Shown here: one piece after another, positions 1 to 7,429 of the stretch
Position numbering within the stretch: the stretch's first letter is position 1
Layout of the letters: each line of letters opens with the position of its first letter
NCBI RefSeq assembly: GCF_014650875.1
Contig: NZ_BMVU01000055.1
Location: 1-42,572, forward strand
Direction of reading: 5' to 3'
From: Streptomyces minutiscleroticus
Lineage (GTDB): Bacteria; Actinomycetota; Actinomycetes; Streptomycetales; Streptomycetaceae
Length of the DNA stretch: 42,572 nt
Notes under the pieces: generated by a model
What the model saw: the letters and a program-made list of their open reading frames with translations, nothing else
The model's database searches: none
What the model was told of the DNA's origin: nothing
Position numbers and translations under genes: made by a program

Positions 1-44
1 CGGTTCGCTGCGCTCACCGCCCGGCCCGGACTGCGTCCAGGCCG

Positions 45-145
45 GTACTCCTACGCTGCGCGTAGGAGTACAAGTGCGGTGCTTCGCACCGCACTTGACA
101 GCGCGTCCGCTGCGCTCCCGCACCTTGCCCGCTTACGCGGGCAGG
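45..145. repeat. Cluster of three perfect or near-perfect hairpins
   Basis: Three back-to-back palindromes are visible. Arms 45-56 and 60-71 pair over 12 bp around a 3-nt loop TGC. Arms 71-82 and 86-97 pair over 12 bp around a 3-nt loop TTC. Arms 124-132 and 137-145 pair over 9 bp (one G-U) around TTAC. The motif CGCTGCGCTC also occurs at 6-15 and 108-117. Closely spaced palindromes with 3-nt loops such as GC-TTC-GC resemble those in Streptomyces linear-replicon telomeres, but they could also be terminators or plain intergenic structure. No telomere end is proven here. Confidence 0.6.
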
Positions 146-636
146 CTGGCTACAGGGATGGCCGGTCGCCGTAGTGGCGGGGCGTGCTGGGTTGGCAGGC
201 TTGATGCACTTCCGTGCGTGCTTCAAAAAGAGACTCAGACGGACTCTGGGATGAGTCACTCCCTGCGGTCCCGGATCACGTCTCCGTCTGATTCCTGCCC
301 GGCATCCTCGATTTATCTGTCCGTCAAGCTGTGCGGTGAACCGGGAAAGCCGTCCGCAGAACGGCCAGGAGGCCGCCTAGCGCGTTTTTGTGGCGCCCCC
401 CTGGAATCCCACGCCCGAGCGTCCCGCCGCCCCTCCAGTCAGCGCGCGGAGGCTTCGCCGACGCGCAAACAGCTATCAGTGCCGCCGATCCCCGAAGGCT
501 CACTCCTGCCCGCCCGTCCCGCCATCCTTCCCACCACCCAGCACGGGCAGCAGGGGTCAGCCGAGGGGATGTCAGGATTCCAGGTGCGCCCGAAAACCCG
601 GTCTGACCTGCTGTTTTGGCTGATCTGAGCACTAGG
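146..636. other. Gene-free stretch
   Basis: No reading frame here has convincing Streptomyces codon bias plus a ribosome binding site; frames are open on both strands only because of GC content. A short hairpin CGGCC-AGGA-GGCCG lies about 20 nt before a T-run near 385-389 and could be a weak terminator. Nothing else is recognised. Confidence 0.5.
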
Positions 637-708
637 AGATCGCAACAGTAGTCGCAAGGCCGGGTGCAACACATGACGCAACAGAGATCGCAACAGAGAT
701 CGCAACAG
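637..708 (+). repeat. 12-bp iterons AGATCGCAACAG upstream of promoter P1
   Basis: AGATCGCAACAG occurs at 637-648, 685-696 and 697-708. The last two copies are perfect tandem repeats, and a partial copy CGCAACAG (677-684) precedes them. The array ends 3 bp before the -35 of P1, so it is placed as an operator or iteron array controlling the first transcription unit. A replication or partition site is an alternative. No rep gene is visible nearby. Confidence 0.65.
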
Positions 709-711
709 GGG

Positions 712-767
712 TTCCATATCTCACGGCTGGATACTATTATTGTAGATGCAGGGGGGAGGCGACCCCC
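712..767 (+). promoter_or_regulatory. Promoter P1 with 5' hairpin
   Basis: The -35 TTCCAT (712-717) and -10 TATTAT (735-740) are separated by 17 bp. The -10 context ATACTATTAT matches the other backbone promoters. Arms GGGGG (752-756) and CCCCC (763-767) form a hairpin 12 bp downstream of the -10, at the expected 5' end of the transcript. The upstream GCAGGTCA box is absent here and is replaced by the 12-bp iterons. Confidence 0.6.
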
Positions 768-798
768 GGCAAGCGCAATGATCAACGAAGGGGAGAAA

Positions 799-1170
799 GT
801 GGAAATCAAGATTTCCGGCGGCATCGTTCGGCCCGCGCGCGCAAGTGAGGGTGTGCCCATGAGCGCTATGGCCATTCAGGCTCGCGCTATTGCCAACTTC
901 CTGCCGCTTTCCTGCCGTCGAATCGGCGCGAAGGTCGTGCACAACACCGACGCGAATTACACCGGAATCCGGTTCGACACCAAGGTTGGCCCGGTCGTGC
1001 TGGAAATGCCGATGTATGACGAGCCGTACCGGGTGGTTCACGAGCTGATCGAGCCGGACAAGAAGGGGCGCACTGAGGTCGAGATGCGCCGTATCCCGCA
1101 GATCTACAAGCCGCAGGGCATCGCGCACATGACGGCTGAGTACCTGCGTTCGCGCGGGTTCCTGGGCTAG
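799..1170 (+). CDS. Hypothetical plasmid protein, 123 aa
   Basis: First gene behind P1. The family is not recognised. GTG 799 is chosen because AAGGGGAG (788-795) sits just upstream; an in-frame ATG at 778 has no adjacent Shine-Dalgarno and would add 7 residues. The protein is small, basic and soluble, with no membrane segment, and ends in RSRGFLG. It is followed by a strong hairpin at 1178-1205. Codon usage is typical of Streptomyces. Its place just after the iterons makes it a candidate regulator or plasmid-maintenance factor, but that is inference from position only. Confidence 0.65.
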   Translation: MEIKISGGIVRPARASEGVPMSAMAIQARAIANFLPLSCRRIGAKVVHNTDANYTGIRFDTKVGPVVLEMPMYDEPYRVVHELIEPDKKGRTEVEMRRIPQIYKPQGIAHMTAEYLRSRGFLG

Positions 1171-1177
1171 AGCCCGC

Positions 1178-1205
1178 CCGGGGGCGCCCGACCGGGCGCC
1201 CCCGG
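1178..1205 (+). terminator. Hairpin, probable terminator or attenuator
   Basis: A 12-bp perfect stem, CCGGGGGCGCCC (1178-1189) with GGGCGCCCCCGG (1194-1205), closes a GACC loop directly after the stop at 1170. It has no T-run, which is usual for Streptomyces terminators. The next gene begins 35 bp on without its own promoter box, so partial read-through is likely. Confidence 0.65.
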
Positions 1206-1239
1206 CCATCCGGCACCATACGGACCGAGAAGGGGAAGC

Positions 1240-1815
1240 ATGGACGAGACGCGCATGGCAGGGCAGAACGAGGAGATCCGCGCGGCCGAGGAGACCGGCG
1301 CGCCGGTGACGCAGGCCGAGCGGGAGCAGTCCGGGCACGCGCTGTGGGAGCTGGCCTACGGCGAGGTGGGCCGGGCGCTGGGCATCCCGAGCGAGCACGT
1401 GGAGACGGCACGGCCGTTCTTCGAGCTGGGTTGGGCGATGGGGGTGCGCACCGGGCACGGTGCCCCCGCCGTGGCCGGGGTGCCGGTCGACCGCGCCGCC
1501 GTCGCGCGAGCGTTCGCCCTGCTGTCGCCGGAACAGGTGGCGGACGGCATGTTGCTGGCCGTGGCCCGGACCCTGGACCCCGAGCGCAACGGGCCGATCC
1601 TGTGGCAGAAGGTCGACTATCACGGCAGCCACACCGGCAAGCACGGCACCTACTGGGTAACCGCTATCCACGCGCACGCCGACCCGTTCGGCGACGGACC
1701 CGAAGTCCGCTACGACATCAGCGAGCAGCGCGGAGCCGCATTCGTGGTGAAGCTGCGGAGCGTACGGCGCGAGAGCATCACCCCGCTGCCCTACTTCCAA
1801 CGCATCTTCGCCTAG
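1240..1815 (+). CDS. Hypothetical protein, 191 aa
   Basis: Starts at ATG 1240 with GAGAAGGGGA upstream. An acidic N-terminal 30 residues lead into a helical region (ALWELAYGEVGRALGIP) and a C-terminal part rich in beta pattern around HGTYWVTAIHAHADPFG. No membrane segment or known motif is seen and the family is not recognised. It is the last gene of the P1 unit; the P2 box starts 19 bp after its stop. Confidence 0.7.
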   Translation: MDETRMAGQNEEIRAAEETGAPVTQAEREQSGHALWELAYGEVGRALGIPSEHVETARPFFELGWAMGVRTGHGAPAVAGVPVDRAAVARAFALLSPEQVADGMLLAVARTLDPERNGPILWQKVDYHGSHTGKHGTYWVTAIHAHADPFGDGPEVRYDISEQRGAAFVVKLRSVRRESITPLPYFQRIFA

Positions 1816-1833
1816 GCCCGGAAGGGTATAAGC

Positions 1834-1912
1834 GCAGGTCAAGGGGTGGGTTTACGCATTCCCTTCCGATACTAGTATTGGAGTTGTTCGGGCGGCGGTG
1901 GCCCCGCCGCCC
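1834..1912 (+). promoter_or_regulatory. Promoter P2 with upstream box and 5' hairpin
   Basis: The box GCAGGTCAAGGGGTGGG (1834-1850) runs into the -35 TTTACG (1851-1856). A 16-bp spacer precedes the -10 TAGTAT (1873-1878). Arms GGGCGGCGG (1890-1898) and CCGCCGCCC (1904-1912) form a 9-bp perfect stem with loop TGGCC, beginning 12 bp after the -10. The box is nearly identical to those of P3, P4 and P5. Confidence 0.75.
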
Positions 1913-1933
1913 AGCCCGCAGAAATCAACACAA

Positions 1934-1964
1934 GGTCCGGGGGCGGTGGCCCCGCCCCCGGACC
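1934..1964 (+). promoter_or_regulatory. Second leader hairpin of the P2 unit
   Basis: A 13-bp perfect stem, GGTCCGGGGGCGG (1934-1946) with CCGCCCCCGGACC (1952-1964), has the same TGGCC loop as the first leader hairpin at 1890-1912. It ends 21 bp before ATG 1986. The paired leader hairpins with identical loops suggest duplication or a shared RNA-level function such as attenuation or mRNA stability. Confidence 0.6.
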
Positions 1965-1985
1965 GCAGCGAAGGGGAAACACCGC

Positions 1986-3164
1986 ATGACTCAGCAGTTC
2001 GCAGAGCGCGTCACCGCCGTTGCGCCCACCGGTGCCCGTAACGCCGGTGTCGAGGACCTGGCCCGCATCCTGGAGGACCAGCAGGGGCGGAAGCTGGACG
2101 TGATCGCCGCCGCCTCCGCCCTGAAGTTCCACGCGGGCAACCTGCACGTCGAGGGCGTGGAGCCGCTGTTCACCGAGGACGGCGTGACCACCGTGGACGG
2201 CATCTACCGGCCCACCGCCGTCGCCGACGAAGGCGTGGCCGACAAGCTGCGCATCCCGCTGGCCTACCTGCGCCGGATGCGCGCCGACAACGTCCCGCTG
2301 CTGGACGAGAACGTCAACGCGTGGCTCCGTCAGGAGCCCGAGCGCCGTTTCATGCTGCGTGCGTTCCGGGGCGACGGCGCCCCCGGCATGACGCCGGGTG
2401 AGGGCGTGGCCCGCGCGCTGCTGTCCGACAGCTACAAGCGCATGGACAACCTGGATCTGCTGTTCGCCGCGCTGGAGGGCGTGAAGGAGTCCGGCCACCC
2501 CGTGCGGATCACCGGCTGTGACCTGACCGACCGGCGCATGTACGTGCGCGTGGAGTCCGAGGCGGTCGCCGTGCAGGCGCGCGAGTTGCTGCGCGGCTAC
2601 CGCTCCCCGTTCGACGAGCGCAGCGGGGACGAACTGCCGATGGTGTCGGCAGGGTTCGTCATCACCAACTCCGAGGTCGGGGCGGGTGCCTACACCCTCA
2701 CGCCGCGCGCCGTCATCCGGGTGTGCTGCAACGGCCTGACCATGGCCAAGGACGTAATGCGCGCCGTGCACCTGGGAGGCAAGCAGGACGATGGCGTCAT
2801 TTCCTGGTCGGCGGAGACGCAGCGCCGCATGTTGCAGGTGATCACGTCGAAGACCACCGACGCCGTGCGGCAGTTCCTCTCGCGTGAGTACCTGGGTGCG
2901 AAGGTGGCGGAGATGGAGGAGGCCGCCGGGAAGCGGATCGCCGACCCGACGAAGACCATCGAGCACGTGACCAAGACCCTCAGCATCGGTGCCGAGGCCC
3001 GGGAAAGCATCCTCGCGCACTTCGTGCGCGGCGGGCAGATGACGGCCGGTGGCGTCATGCAGGCCGTCACGTCGACCGCGCAGACGCTCGCCGACGCCGA
3101 CCAGGCCGCCGCCCTGGAGGCCGCCGCGCTGCCCGCGCTCGCGGCCGCAGCCTCGCACGGCTGA
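1986..3164 (+). CDS. DUF932 family phage/plasmid-like protein, 392 aa
   Basis: The sequence fits the DUF932 family of phage- and plasmid-borne proteins. Conserved regions include RIPLAYLRRMRADNVPLLDENVNAWL (split over about residues 95-120), RFMLRAFRGDG and the C-terminal VIRVCCNGLTMAKDVMRAVHLGG (about 240-265). The biochemical function of the family is not established; its genes occur on actinobacterial plasmids and phages. ATG 1986 follows AAGGGG at about 1971 and lies behind the two P2 leader hairpins. It is the first gene of the P2 unit and is well coded. A long open frame on the opposite strand is a GC artefact. Confidence 0.85.
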   Translation: MTQQFAERVTAVAPTGARNAGVEDLARILEDQQGRKLDVIAAASALKFHAGNLHVEGVEPLFTEDGVTTVDGIYRPTAVADEGVADKLRIPLAYLRRMRADNVPLLDENVNAWLRQEPERRFMLRAFRGDGAPGMTPGEGVARALLSDSYKRMDNLDLLFAALEGVKESGHPVRITGCDLTDRRMYVRVESEAVAVQARELLRGYRSPFDERSGDELPMVSAGFVITNSEVGAGAYTLTPRAVIRVCCNGLTMAKDVMRAVHLGGKQDDGVISWSAETQRRMLQVITSKTTDAVRQFLSREYLGAKVAEMEEAAGKRIADPTKTIEHVTKTLSIGAEARESILAHFVRGGQMTAGGVMQAVTSTAQTLADADQAAALEAAALPALAAAASHG

Positions 3165-3170
3165 CAGACC

Positions 3171-3262
3171 CCCGTGCGGGCCGGGAACCCCGAGCCCGGC
3201 CCGCACGGGCCCCACACCCCGGCAGGGGCGGGGGCCGCACCCCGGCAAGGGGGTGCGGCCCC
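3171..3262 (+). terminator. Double hairpin after the DUF932 gene
   Basis: A 15-bp perfect stem pairs 3171-3185 with 3195-3209 around a 9-nt loop. A 13-bp stem pairs 3231-3243 with 3250-3262 around a 6-nt loop. They fill much of the 276-bp gap before the next start and probably terminate or attenuate transcription, or protect the upstream message end. No new promoter of the backbone type is seen in the gap. Confidence 0.65.
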
Positions 3263-3440
3263 GGCCCCGCCGGCCGCCACGGCCGCCGCCAGACCGGCCG
3301 GCGCCGCGCCATGCCGTGCAGCAGACCGCCCGTCGACAGGACCGGCCGCAGCGGCCGGGATGCCCGCGCCCGATGAGGCGCGCCCCGGACCGCGCCGCCC
3401 ACCGCCGCCGCCCACCGTCGTGGAGAGGACGTACCGCCCC

Positions 3441-3734
3441 ATGCCCACCAGCTTCCTGCAACAGCCCGAAGAGCCCGTGTCCCCCTTCGAGGTCGCCAGG
3501 GCCGCCCTTGTTCTGCTGGGGGACCAGTGGGGCGTACTGCCGGGCCCCATGGGCACGACCGGGCACCTGCACAACGGCGACGGCACCCCGTTCACGGTCG
3601 GAGTCTGCGAGGCCGGACACCTCTACGTCCGCAACGACAGCCAGGGCGACGCCGCCCATCTGCCCGTGCCGCCTACGGCCGATCTGGCCGCGCTCGCCCA
3701 CGCGGTCGCCCGCATCCTCCCCGAACTGTTCTGA
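3441..3734 (+). CDS. Hypothetical protein, 97 aa
   Basis: ATG 3441 is preceded by GGAGAGG at 3422-3428. The open frame extends upstream but the leading part is hairpin sequence of low-complexity Pro/Arg translation, so the internal ATG is preferred. The product has a helical N-terminus (SPFEVARAALVLLGDQWGVL), a beta-rich centre with HLHNGDGTPFTVGV, and a C-terminal helix ending HAVARILPELF. No family is recognised. It sits 28 bp before the next gene. Confidence 0.65.
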   Translation: MPTSFLQQPEEPVSPFEVARAALVLLGDQWGVLPGPMGTTGHLHNGDGTPFTVGVCEAGHLYVRNDSQGDAAHLPVPPTADLAALAHAVARILPELF

Positions 3735-3762
3735 CCACCCCCACCGCCAAGGAGCACGCGTC

Positions 3763-4248
3763 ATGACGTCCGAACTCCCGCGCCCCGACGACGTCGACGT
3801 TGTGGCCGCCGCGAGCCGCGCTGAGACGGCACTCGCGACCCTGGTGGCCGCCCTCGGTGAAGGCGCCCATCAGCTCAGCCTCGCGCTCGACCGCATCGAC
3901 GGCGTGTTCCTGACCGCCGACGTCTCGCTCAAGCTCACCCCCGACGCCCTGTATCTGCCGGAGGAAGGGGGCGAGGACGAGTTCGTGAAGCTGCGCATGC
4001 TGCTGGTGTACGCGCTGGAGGGCAGCACCGCGCGCAGCGCCGTGCTGATAGCGACGACCCTTTCCGATCTGGTGCCGCGCGTGCGCGGCTGGAGTGCGCG
4101 GGATGGATGGCTGCACCCCATGGACCCCGCCGAGCTGAAGCGCTCGCAGGCTCCGTGCGCGGACGGCCCCGCGCCGCTGCGCCAGTTCGTCCCCGCCCCC
4201 GTCCTGGACCGCTACGCCGCTCTGCTGGAGGACAACCCCCATGGCTGA
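3763..4248 (+). CDS. Hypothetical protein, 161 aa
   Basis: ATG 3763 follows AAGGAG (3749-3754). The protein is acidic, with an alternating helical N-terminal half (about 10-50) and a segment FVKLRMLLVYALEGSTARSA that looks amphipathic rather than transmembrane. It contains no cysteine cluster or recognised domain. Its last 8 bases overlap the start of the next gene (ATG 4241), indicating translational coupling. Confidence 0.7.
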   Translation: MTSELPRPDDVDVVAAASRAETALATLVAALGEGAHQLSLALDRIDGVFLTADVSLKLTPDALYLPEEGGEDEFVKLRMLLVYALEGSTARSAVLIATTLSDLVPRVRGWSARDGWLHPMDPAELKRSQAPCADGPAPLRQFVPAPVLDRYAALLEDNPHG

Positions 4249-4453
4249 CACTGCGACCGCCGTTGCCGCCAACGGCTACTGCACCAACACCGCGCCCGTA
4301 CCCGGGTCGGTGCGCAGCACCAACACCACCGCGCTGGGCAGCAAGTTCGCCCGCCTGAACAACCGGCCCTACGCCGACTGCCCGTGCGGCCGGACCGGGG
4401 TCGGCGTGACCGCGCGCGGCAAGCTGCACCGCCACAAGCCGCCGCAGGAGTAG
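4241..4453 (+). CDS. Small CPCGR protein, 70 aa
   Basis: The gene overlaps the previous one by 8 bp. The product is short and basic at its C-terminus. Cysteines lie at about residue 14 and in the CPCG motif at about 47-50, followed by RTGVGVTARGKLHRHKPP, so it may bind a metal as a minimal zinc knuckle. No catalytic motif is present and the family is not recognised. Confidence 0.6.
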   Translation: MADTATAVAANGYCTNTAPVPGSVRSTNTTALGSKFARLNNRPYADCPCGRTGVGVTARGKLHRHKPPQE

Positions 4454-4630
4454 CACCCCCTAGCGTGCCGCATCCCGCCGTCTCCCCTTCCGGCGGGGTA
4501 CGGCCGACCCGGCCATGTTCGCCGCTGGCCGCCGACCAGCCACCCCGAGCCCGCACCACCCCTTCGACGGGCGCGGGGCGCCGGTCCCCCCTTCTATCCG
4601 CCGTACAAGCCCGCCAGGGAGCAGCCCACC

Positions 4631-5452
4631 GTGACCACCAGCCCGGAACTGACCATCCCCACCCCGTCCGGCCCCGTGTTCGCCACCGCCCAGGACCACC
4701 AGGACGGCCGCGCCGTGCTGTACACACTGCGCGGTGCCGTGCGCGGGCAGGTCTGCGTGACCGGCACCCACGACCGCTATCACTGGGACCAGTTCACCGC
4801 GCTGCGCGTCAGCTTCGGATCGTGCGACGTCATGGCCGAGCTGGCGCCGCAGGAGAGCCTGCCGCACCTGCGCAGCGCCACCACCCGCTATGTGGGCAGC
4901 GTGATCCGCAGCACCGGCGAGGGCGAGCCGTACCAGCAGGTGCAGTCGCTGGAGTCGACCGCCGGCCGCGAGCCGTCGGAGAAGACCGCCCAGACGCTCA
5001 CCGCCGTCCTGCACGCCTGCGGGGAGGACACCGCCTGCCGGCCGGACCTGCCGCGGCTGCTGGACGCCGCCCGCGAAGGCGACACCCCCGCCCTGCTCCG
5101 ATTCCTCACCTCCGTACTCACCCAGTGCGAGAAGGACGCGGCCCGCTACGAGAAGGAAGCCGCGGAACACCTGCGCGACGGACGCGCGGCCGCTGCCCTG
5201 TGGTGGGCCCTGGCCCGCCAGCTCACCGCCGCCTACGCGCCCCTGCCCGTACTGGCATGGTGGCTTGCCGACTACACCGGCTCACAGGCCCGCCGCGCCC
5301 TGGTGGCCCCCGACCTGGCCCGCATCAGCCAGCAGGCCGCCGCCAACCAACGCCAGGACCACGCCCGCTTTACCGCCGAAGTGGCCTCACTGCGTGCCCA
5401 GCAGCGCACCCGCCGCCCCCGCTGGACGACACCGGCCGCCGAACGTCGGTAA
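4631..5452 (+). CDS. Hypothetical protein, 273 aa
   Basis: GTG 4631 follows AGGGAGCAG. The N-terminal 90 residues are beta-rich (FATAQDHQDGRAVLYTLRG). The middle and C-terminal parts are strongly helical and charged, with YEKEAAEHLRDGRAAAALWWALARQL (about 176-201) and a probable coiled-coil stretch ISQQAAANQRQDHARFTAEV near 235. No domain is recognised. It is the last gene of the P2 unit; its stop lies 4 bp before the P3 box. Confidence 0.7.
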   Translation: MTTSPELTIPTPSGPVFATAQDHQDGRAVLYTLRGAVRGQVCVTGTHDRYHWDQFTALRVSFGSCDVMAELAPQESLPHLRSATTRYVGSVIRSTGEGEPYQQVQSLESTAGREPSEKTAQTLTAVLHACGEDTACRPDLPRLLDAAREGDTPALLRFLTSVLTQCEKDAARYEKEAAEHLRDGRAAAALWWALARQLTAAYAPLPVLAWWLADYTGSQARRALVAPDLARISQQAAANQRQDHARFTAEVASLRAQQRTRRPRWTTPAAERR

Positions 5453-5456
5453 AAGA

Positions 5457-5549
5457 GCAGGTCACAGGGTGGGTTCACACTTATCCCAAAGGGACTATTA
5501 TTGGTGTTGTGCGAGGGGGCAAGCCCTCCAGTCCCCCCGGCCCCCTCGC
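5457..5549 (+). promoter_or_regulatory. Promoter P3 with upstream box and 5' hairpin
   Basis: The box GCAGGTCACAGGGTGGG (5457-5473) precedes the -35 TTCACA (5474-5479), a 16-bp spacer and the -10 TATTAT (5496-5501). Arms GCGAGGGGGC (5511-5520) and GCCCCCTCGC (5540-5549) form a 10-bp perfect stem with a 19-nt loop, starting 10 bp after the -10. Confidence 0.75.
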
Positions 5550-5638
5550 GCACCCCCTGCCGCGCCGCCCACCGGACGCGAGCCCTGCGCCCAGCCGCGC
5601 CCGCCCCGCAACGTCCCCGCCCGGCATAAGAGGACGGC

Positions 5639-5833
5639 ATGTTCCCGGAGACCGAACCGAATCACCTTCACTTGGACCCGCACCCCGCCTGTATCTGCAC
5701 GCCGCTGCCCTGCGGCGCATACGCGCTGGCGCCCGGTTGCCCACAGCACGGCATGAACAGCGGCACCCGCGCCACGTGGCATTTCCCCAACCGCTGCCCC
5801 AGCCGCCAGCTCCGGCTCCGGCTCCGGCGCTGA
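5639..5833 (+). CDS. Small Cys-rich protein, 64 aa
   Basis: ATG 5639 has AGAGGA at about 5629. The short product contains C-I-C-T-P-L-P-C near residues 19-25, then further cysteines at about 34 and 52, plus several histidines, suggesting metal binding. The C-terminus is a run of Leu-Arg encoded by a CGGCTC repeat at about 5811-5829. No family is recognised. It is the first gene behind P3; the small size keeps confidence moderate. Confidence 0.5.
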   Translation: MFPETEPNHLHLDPHPACICTPLPCGAYALAPGCPQHGMNSGTRATWHFPNRCPSRQLRLRLRR

Positions 5834-5872
5834 CCCAGGCACCCTCAAACCGCACAGAGGAGAAGTGACCGC

Positions 5873-6190
5873 GTGAGCGCCAAGCGCCCGTTTTTCGTCG
5901 TCGGCAGGTCCAACGGCAGCCAGTTCGACGTCTGGCACACCGAGGAAGCACCGGCCGACCCGATGGAGCGCAACGAGCTGCACGAGGAGTACCGGATCGA
6001 CGCGCTGGAGGAGTCCGCCAGCGTCACCCTCGTGTACGCGCACAGCGAGGAGGAGGCGCGCCGCACCGTGCGGGCCGAGGTACGCGAGGCAGCGATCCGG
6101 GGCCACATCGACATCGCCGCCGGCCGCGCGGGGCGGGCGGCACGCCGCCGGATCCAGTCCCGCAGGACCGTGCAGCACTACCGCCGATAA
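5873..6190 (+). CDS. Hypothetical protein, 105 aa
   Basis: GTG 5873 follows AGAGGAG (5855-5861). The N-terminus is beta-rich (FFVVGRSNGSQFDVWHTEE), followed by an acidic helix, a segment VTLVYAHSEEEARRTV and a basic C-terminal tail (RAARRRIQSRRTVQHYRR) that could contact nucleic acid. The family is not recognised. It sits 39 bp behind the small Cys-rich gene in the P3 unit. Confidence 0.65.
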   Translation: MSAKRPFFVVGRSNGSQFDVWHTEEAPADPMERNELHEEYRIDALEESASVTLVYAHSEEEARRTVRAEVREAAIRGHIDIAAGRAGRAARRRIQSRRTVQHYRR

Positions 6191-6236
6191 GGCACCGCCC
6201 CGCCACCGACCGCCCCCACGCAGAAGGACATCCGCT

Positions 6237-6827
6237 ATGGCTATAACCAGCCAGCCCGTGATTCCCGACAAGGCACGCGACCTGTGGGAGCGAGCCAGCG
6301 CCTGGCGCGCCCGACTGCCCGATATCCACGCCGGTCGCCTCGAGCTGAAGGGCAACGCTCTCAACCGCTCCTGGCGGTCCGACGAGACTGCGGCAGCGAT
6401 GAGAGGCCGCGCATGCCGCACCTCCGCCGTCGCCATCATCCTGGATGCCAACGGCCTCAACGCCTCTTACGGAGGAGGCGGCCTTCTGCACAGCCCGCAC
6501 ATCATCGGTTTCTGCGCAGGCTTTCCCGCCGACAAGGACACCCTTGCCGTCCCTGCCATCAATGGCTTCCTTATCTTCACCACGCTGGGCGCTCTCCTGC
6601 CCGTTGACGTGGACCATGCCGCTCCGCTCATTCTCGATACCGCCCGCTCCGCCGTCGCGGCCTGCTGCGCGGTGACACGGCCTGCCGAGCGCTACCCCGG
6701 CGATCGCAGTTTCGTCACCGTGAACACCGATGCCGTCTGCTCGGCCTGTCAGCACTGGCTCGATAACGCGGACGCCCGGCAGGAACGCCGCCACGCGAAA
6801 CCCCACACGACCGGCACTCCCGGCTGA
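6237..6827 (+). CDS. Hypothetical protein, 196 aa
   Basis: ATG 6237 follows AGAAGGA (about 6222-6228). Synonymous codon use is slightly less GC-biased than in neighbours. The middle is hydrophobic (AVPAINGFLIFTTLGALLPV, about 102-121) but contains proline and glycine and is probably buried rather than transmembrane. The cysteines CC near 141 and C-SAC near 178 are noted. No known domain is recognised. Confidence 0.65.
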   Translation: MAITSQPVIPDKARDLWERASAWRARLPDIHAGRLELKGNALNRSWRSDETAAAMRGRACRTSAVAIILDANGLNASYGGGGLLHSPHIIGFCAGFPADKDTLAVPAINGFLIFTTLGALLPVDVDHAAPLILDTARSAVAACCAVTRPAERYPGDRSFVTVNTDAVCSACQHWLDNADARQERRHAKPHTTGTPG

Positions 6828-6884
6828 CCACCCCGACTCCGCGCGCCGACAACCGTCCGCACCCTTGCGAGGAGGAGATGCGTC

Positions 6885-7175
6885 ATGGCCACGTTCGGCC
6901 ACATCACCCGCGAGCGCTGTACCCAGCTCGCCGCCGCTCTGACCGCCGCCGGCCTGCCGTGGGAGGACAACGGCCACCAGGACGACCCGCAGTTCCTCAC
7001 CTACACCGTCACCGACCCCCACGGCCGCCGGTGGAGCATCAGCCCGGCCACCGGCAACCAGACCACGCCGTCCAAGCCCGGCCACGTCTGGCAGGCATCC
7101 TGCGCCAGCACCCTGCACCGCACCGCCATCACCACCGCCCAGGGCGCGGCCGCCATCTGCGAGCACCCGGCATGA
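6885..7175 (+). CDS. Hypothetical protein, 96 aa
   Basis: ATG 6885 follows GAGGAGGAGA (6869-6878). The protein combines a helix (RCTQLAAALTAAGLPW) with a beta segment (FLTYTVTDPHGRRWSISPA), a compact soluble fold of unknown family. The stop overlaps the next start as ATGA (7172-7175), so the two are translationally coupled. Confidence 0.65.
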   Translation: MATFGHITRERCTQLAAALTAAGLPWEDNGHQDDPQFLTYTVTDPHGRRWSISPATGNQTTPSKPGHVWQASCASTLHRTAITTAQGAAAICEHPA

Positions 7176-7429
7176 CCGGCCAGCCGCGCCCCTGGCGCCC
7201 GGAGGACTTCGACGACTGTTGCGAGACGTGCGGCGCCCCGCCCGGCCAACTGTGCAAGCCGTGGTGCGACACCGGATACACCGCCGAGGACGCCCGCCGC
7301 GAGGCCGTACGCCGCCAGGAGACAGCCGACCGCACCGCCACCTCCCTCGCAGCCCGCAACGCCCCTGACCTGTGCCCACCACACCGTGAAACGGAAGCGC
7401 CATGCCCACCGACCCGCCACCGCAGCTGA
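7172..7429 (+). CDS. Small zinc-finger-like protein, 85 aa
   Basis: Starts within the stop of the previous gene. The motif CCETCGAPPGQLCKPWCDTG (about 15-34) contains C-x2-C...C-x3-C spacing like a small zinc ribbon; such short 'C-x-x-C-G-A-P-P-G' proteins are common in actinobacterial plasmids and phages. The C-terminal half is a charged helix and a Pro-rich tail. It overlaps the next gene by 28 bp in another frame. Confidence 0.6.
   Translation: MTGQPRPWRPEDFDDCCETCGAPPGQLCKPWCDTGYTAEDARREAVRRQETADRTATSLAARNAPDLCPPHRETEAPCPPTRHRS

Noticed and set aside
637..708. The 12-bp direct repeats as a CRISPR array
   Set aside because: Repeats are too short, two are directly tandem with no spacer, and no cas gene is present.
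74..875. Open frames on both strands in the first 900 bases
   Set aside because: No Shine-Dalgarno, poor third-position bias in one consistent frame, and they run across palindromes and the iteron array.
721..3764. Long minus-strand open frames (721-1842, 1872-3764) opposite the first backbone genes
   Set aside because: They mirror well-coded + strand genes with ribosome binding sites. High GC keeps stop codons rare on the opposite strand; their translations are low-complexity Gly/Arg/Val with no family resemblance.
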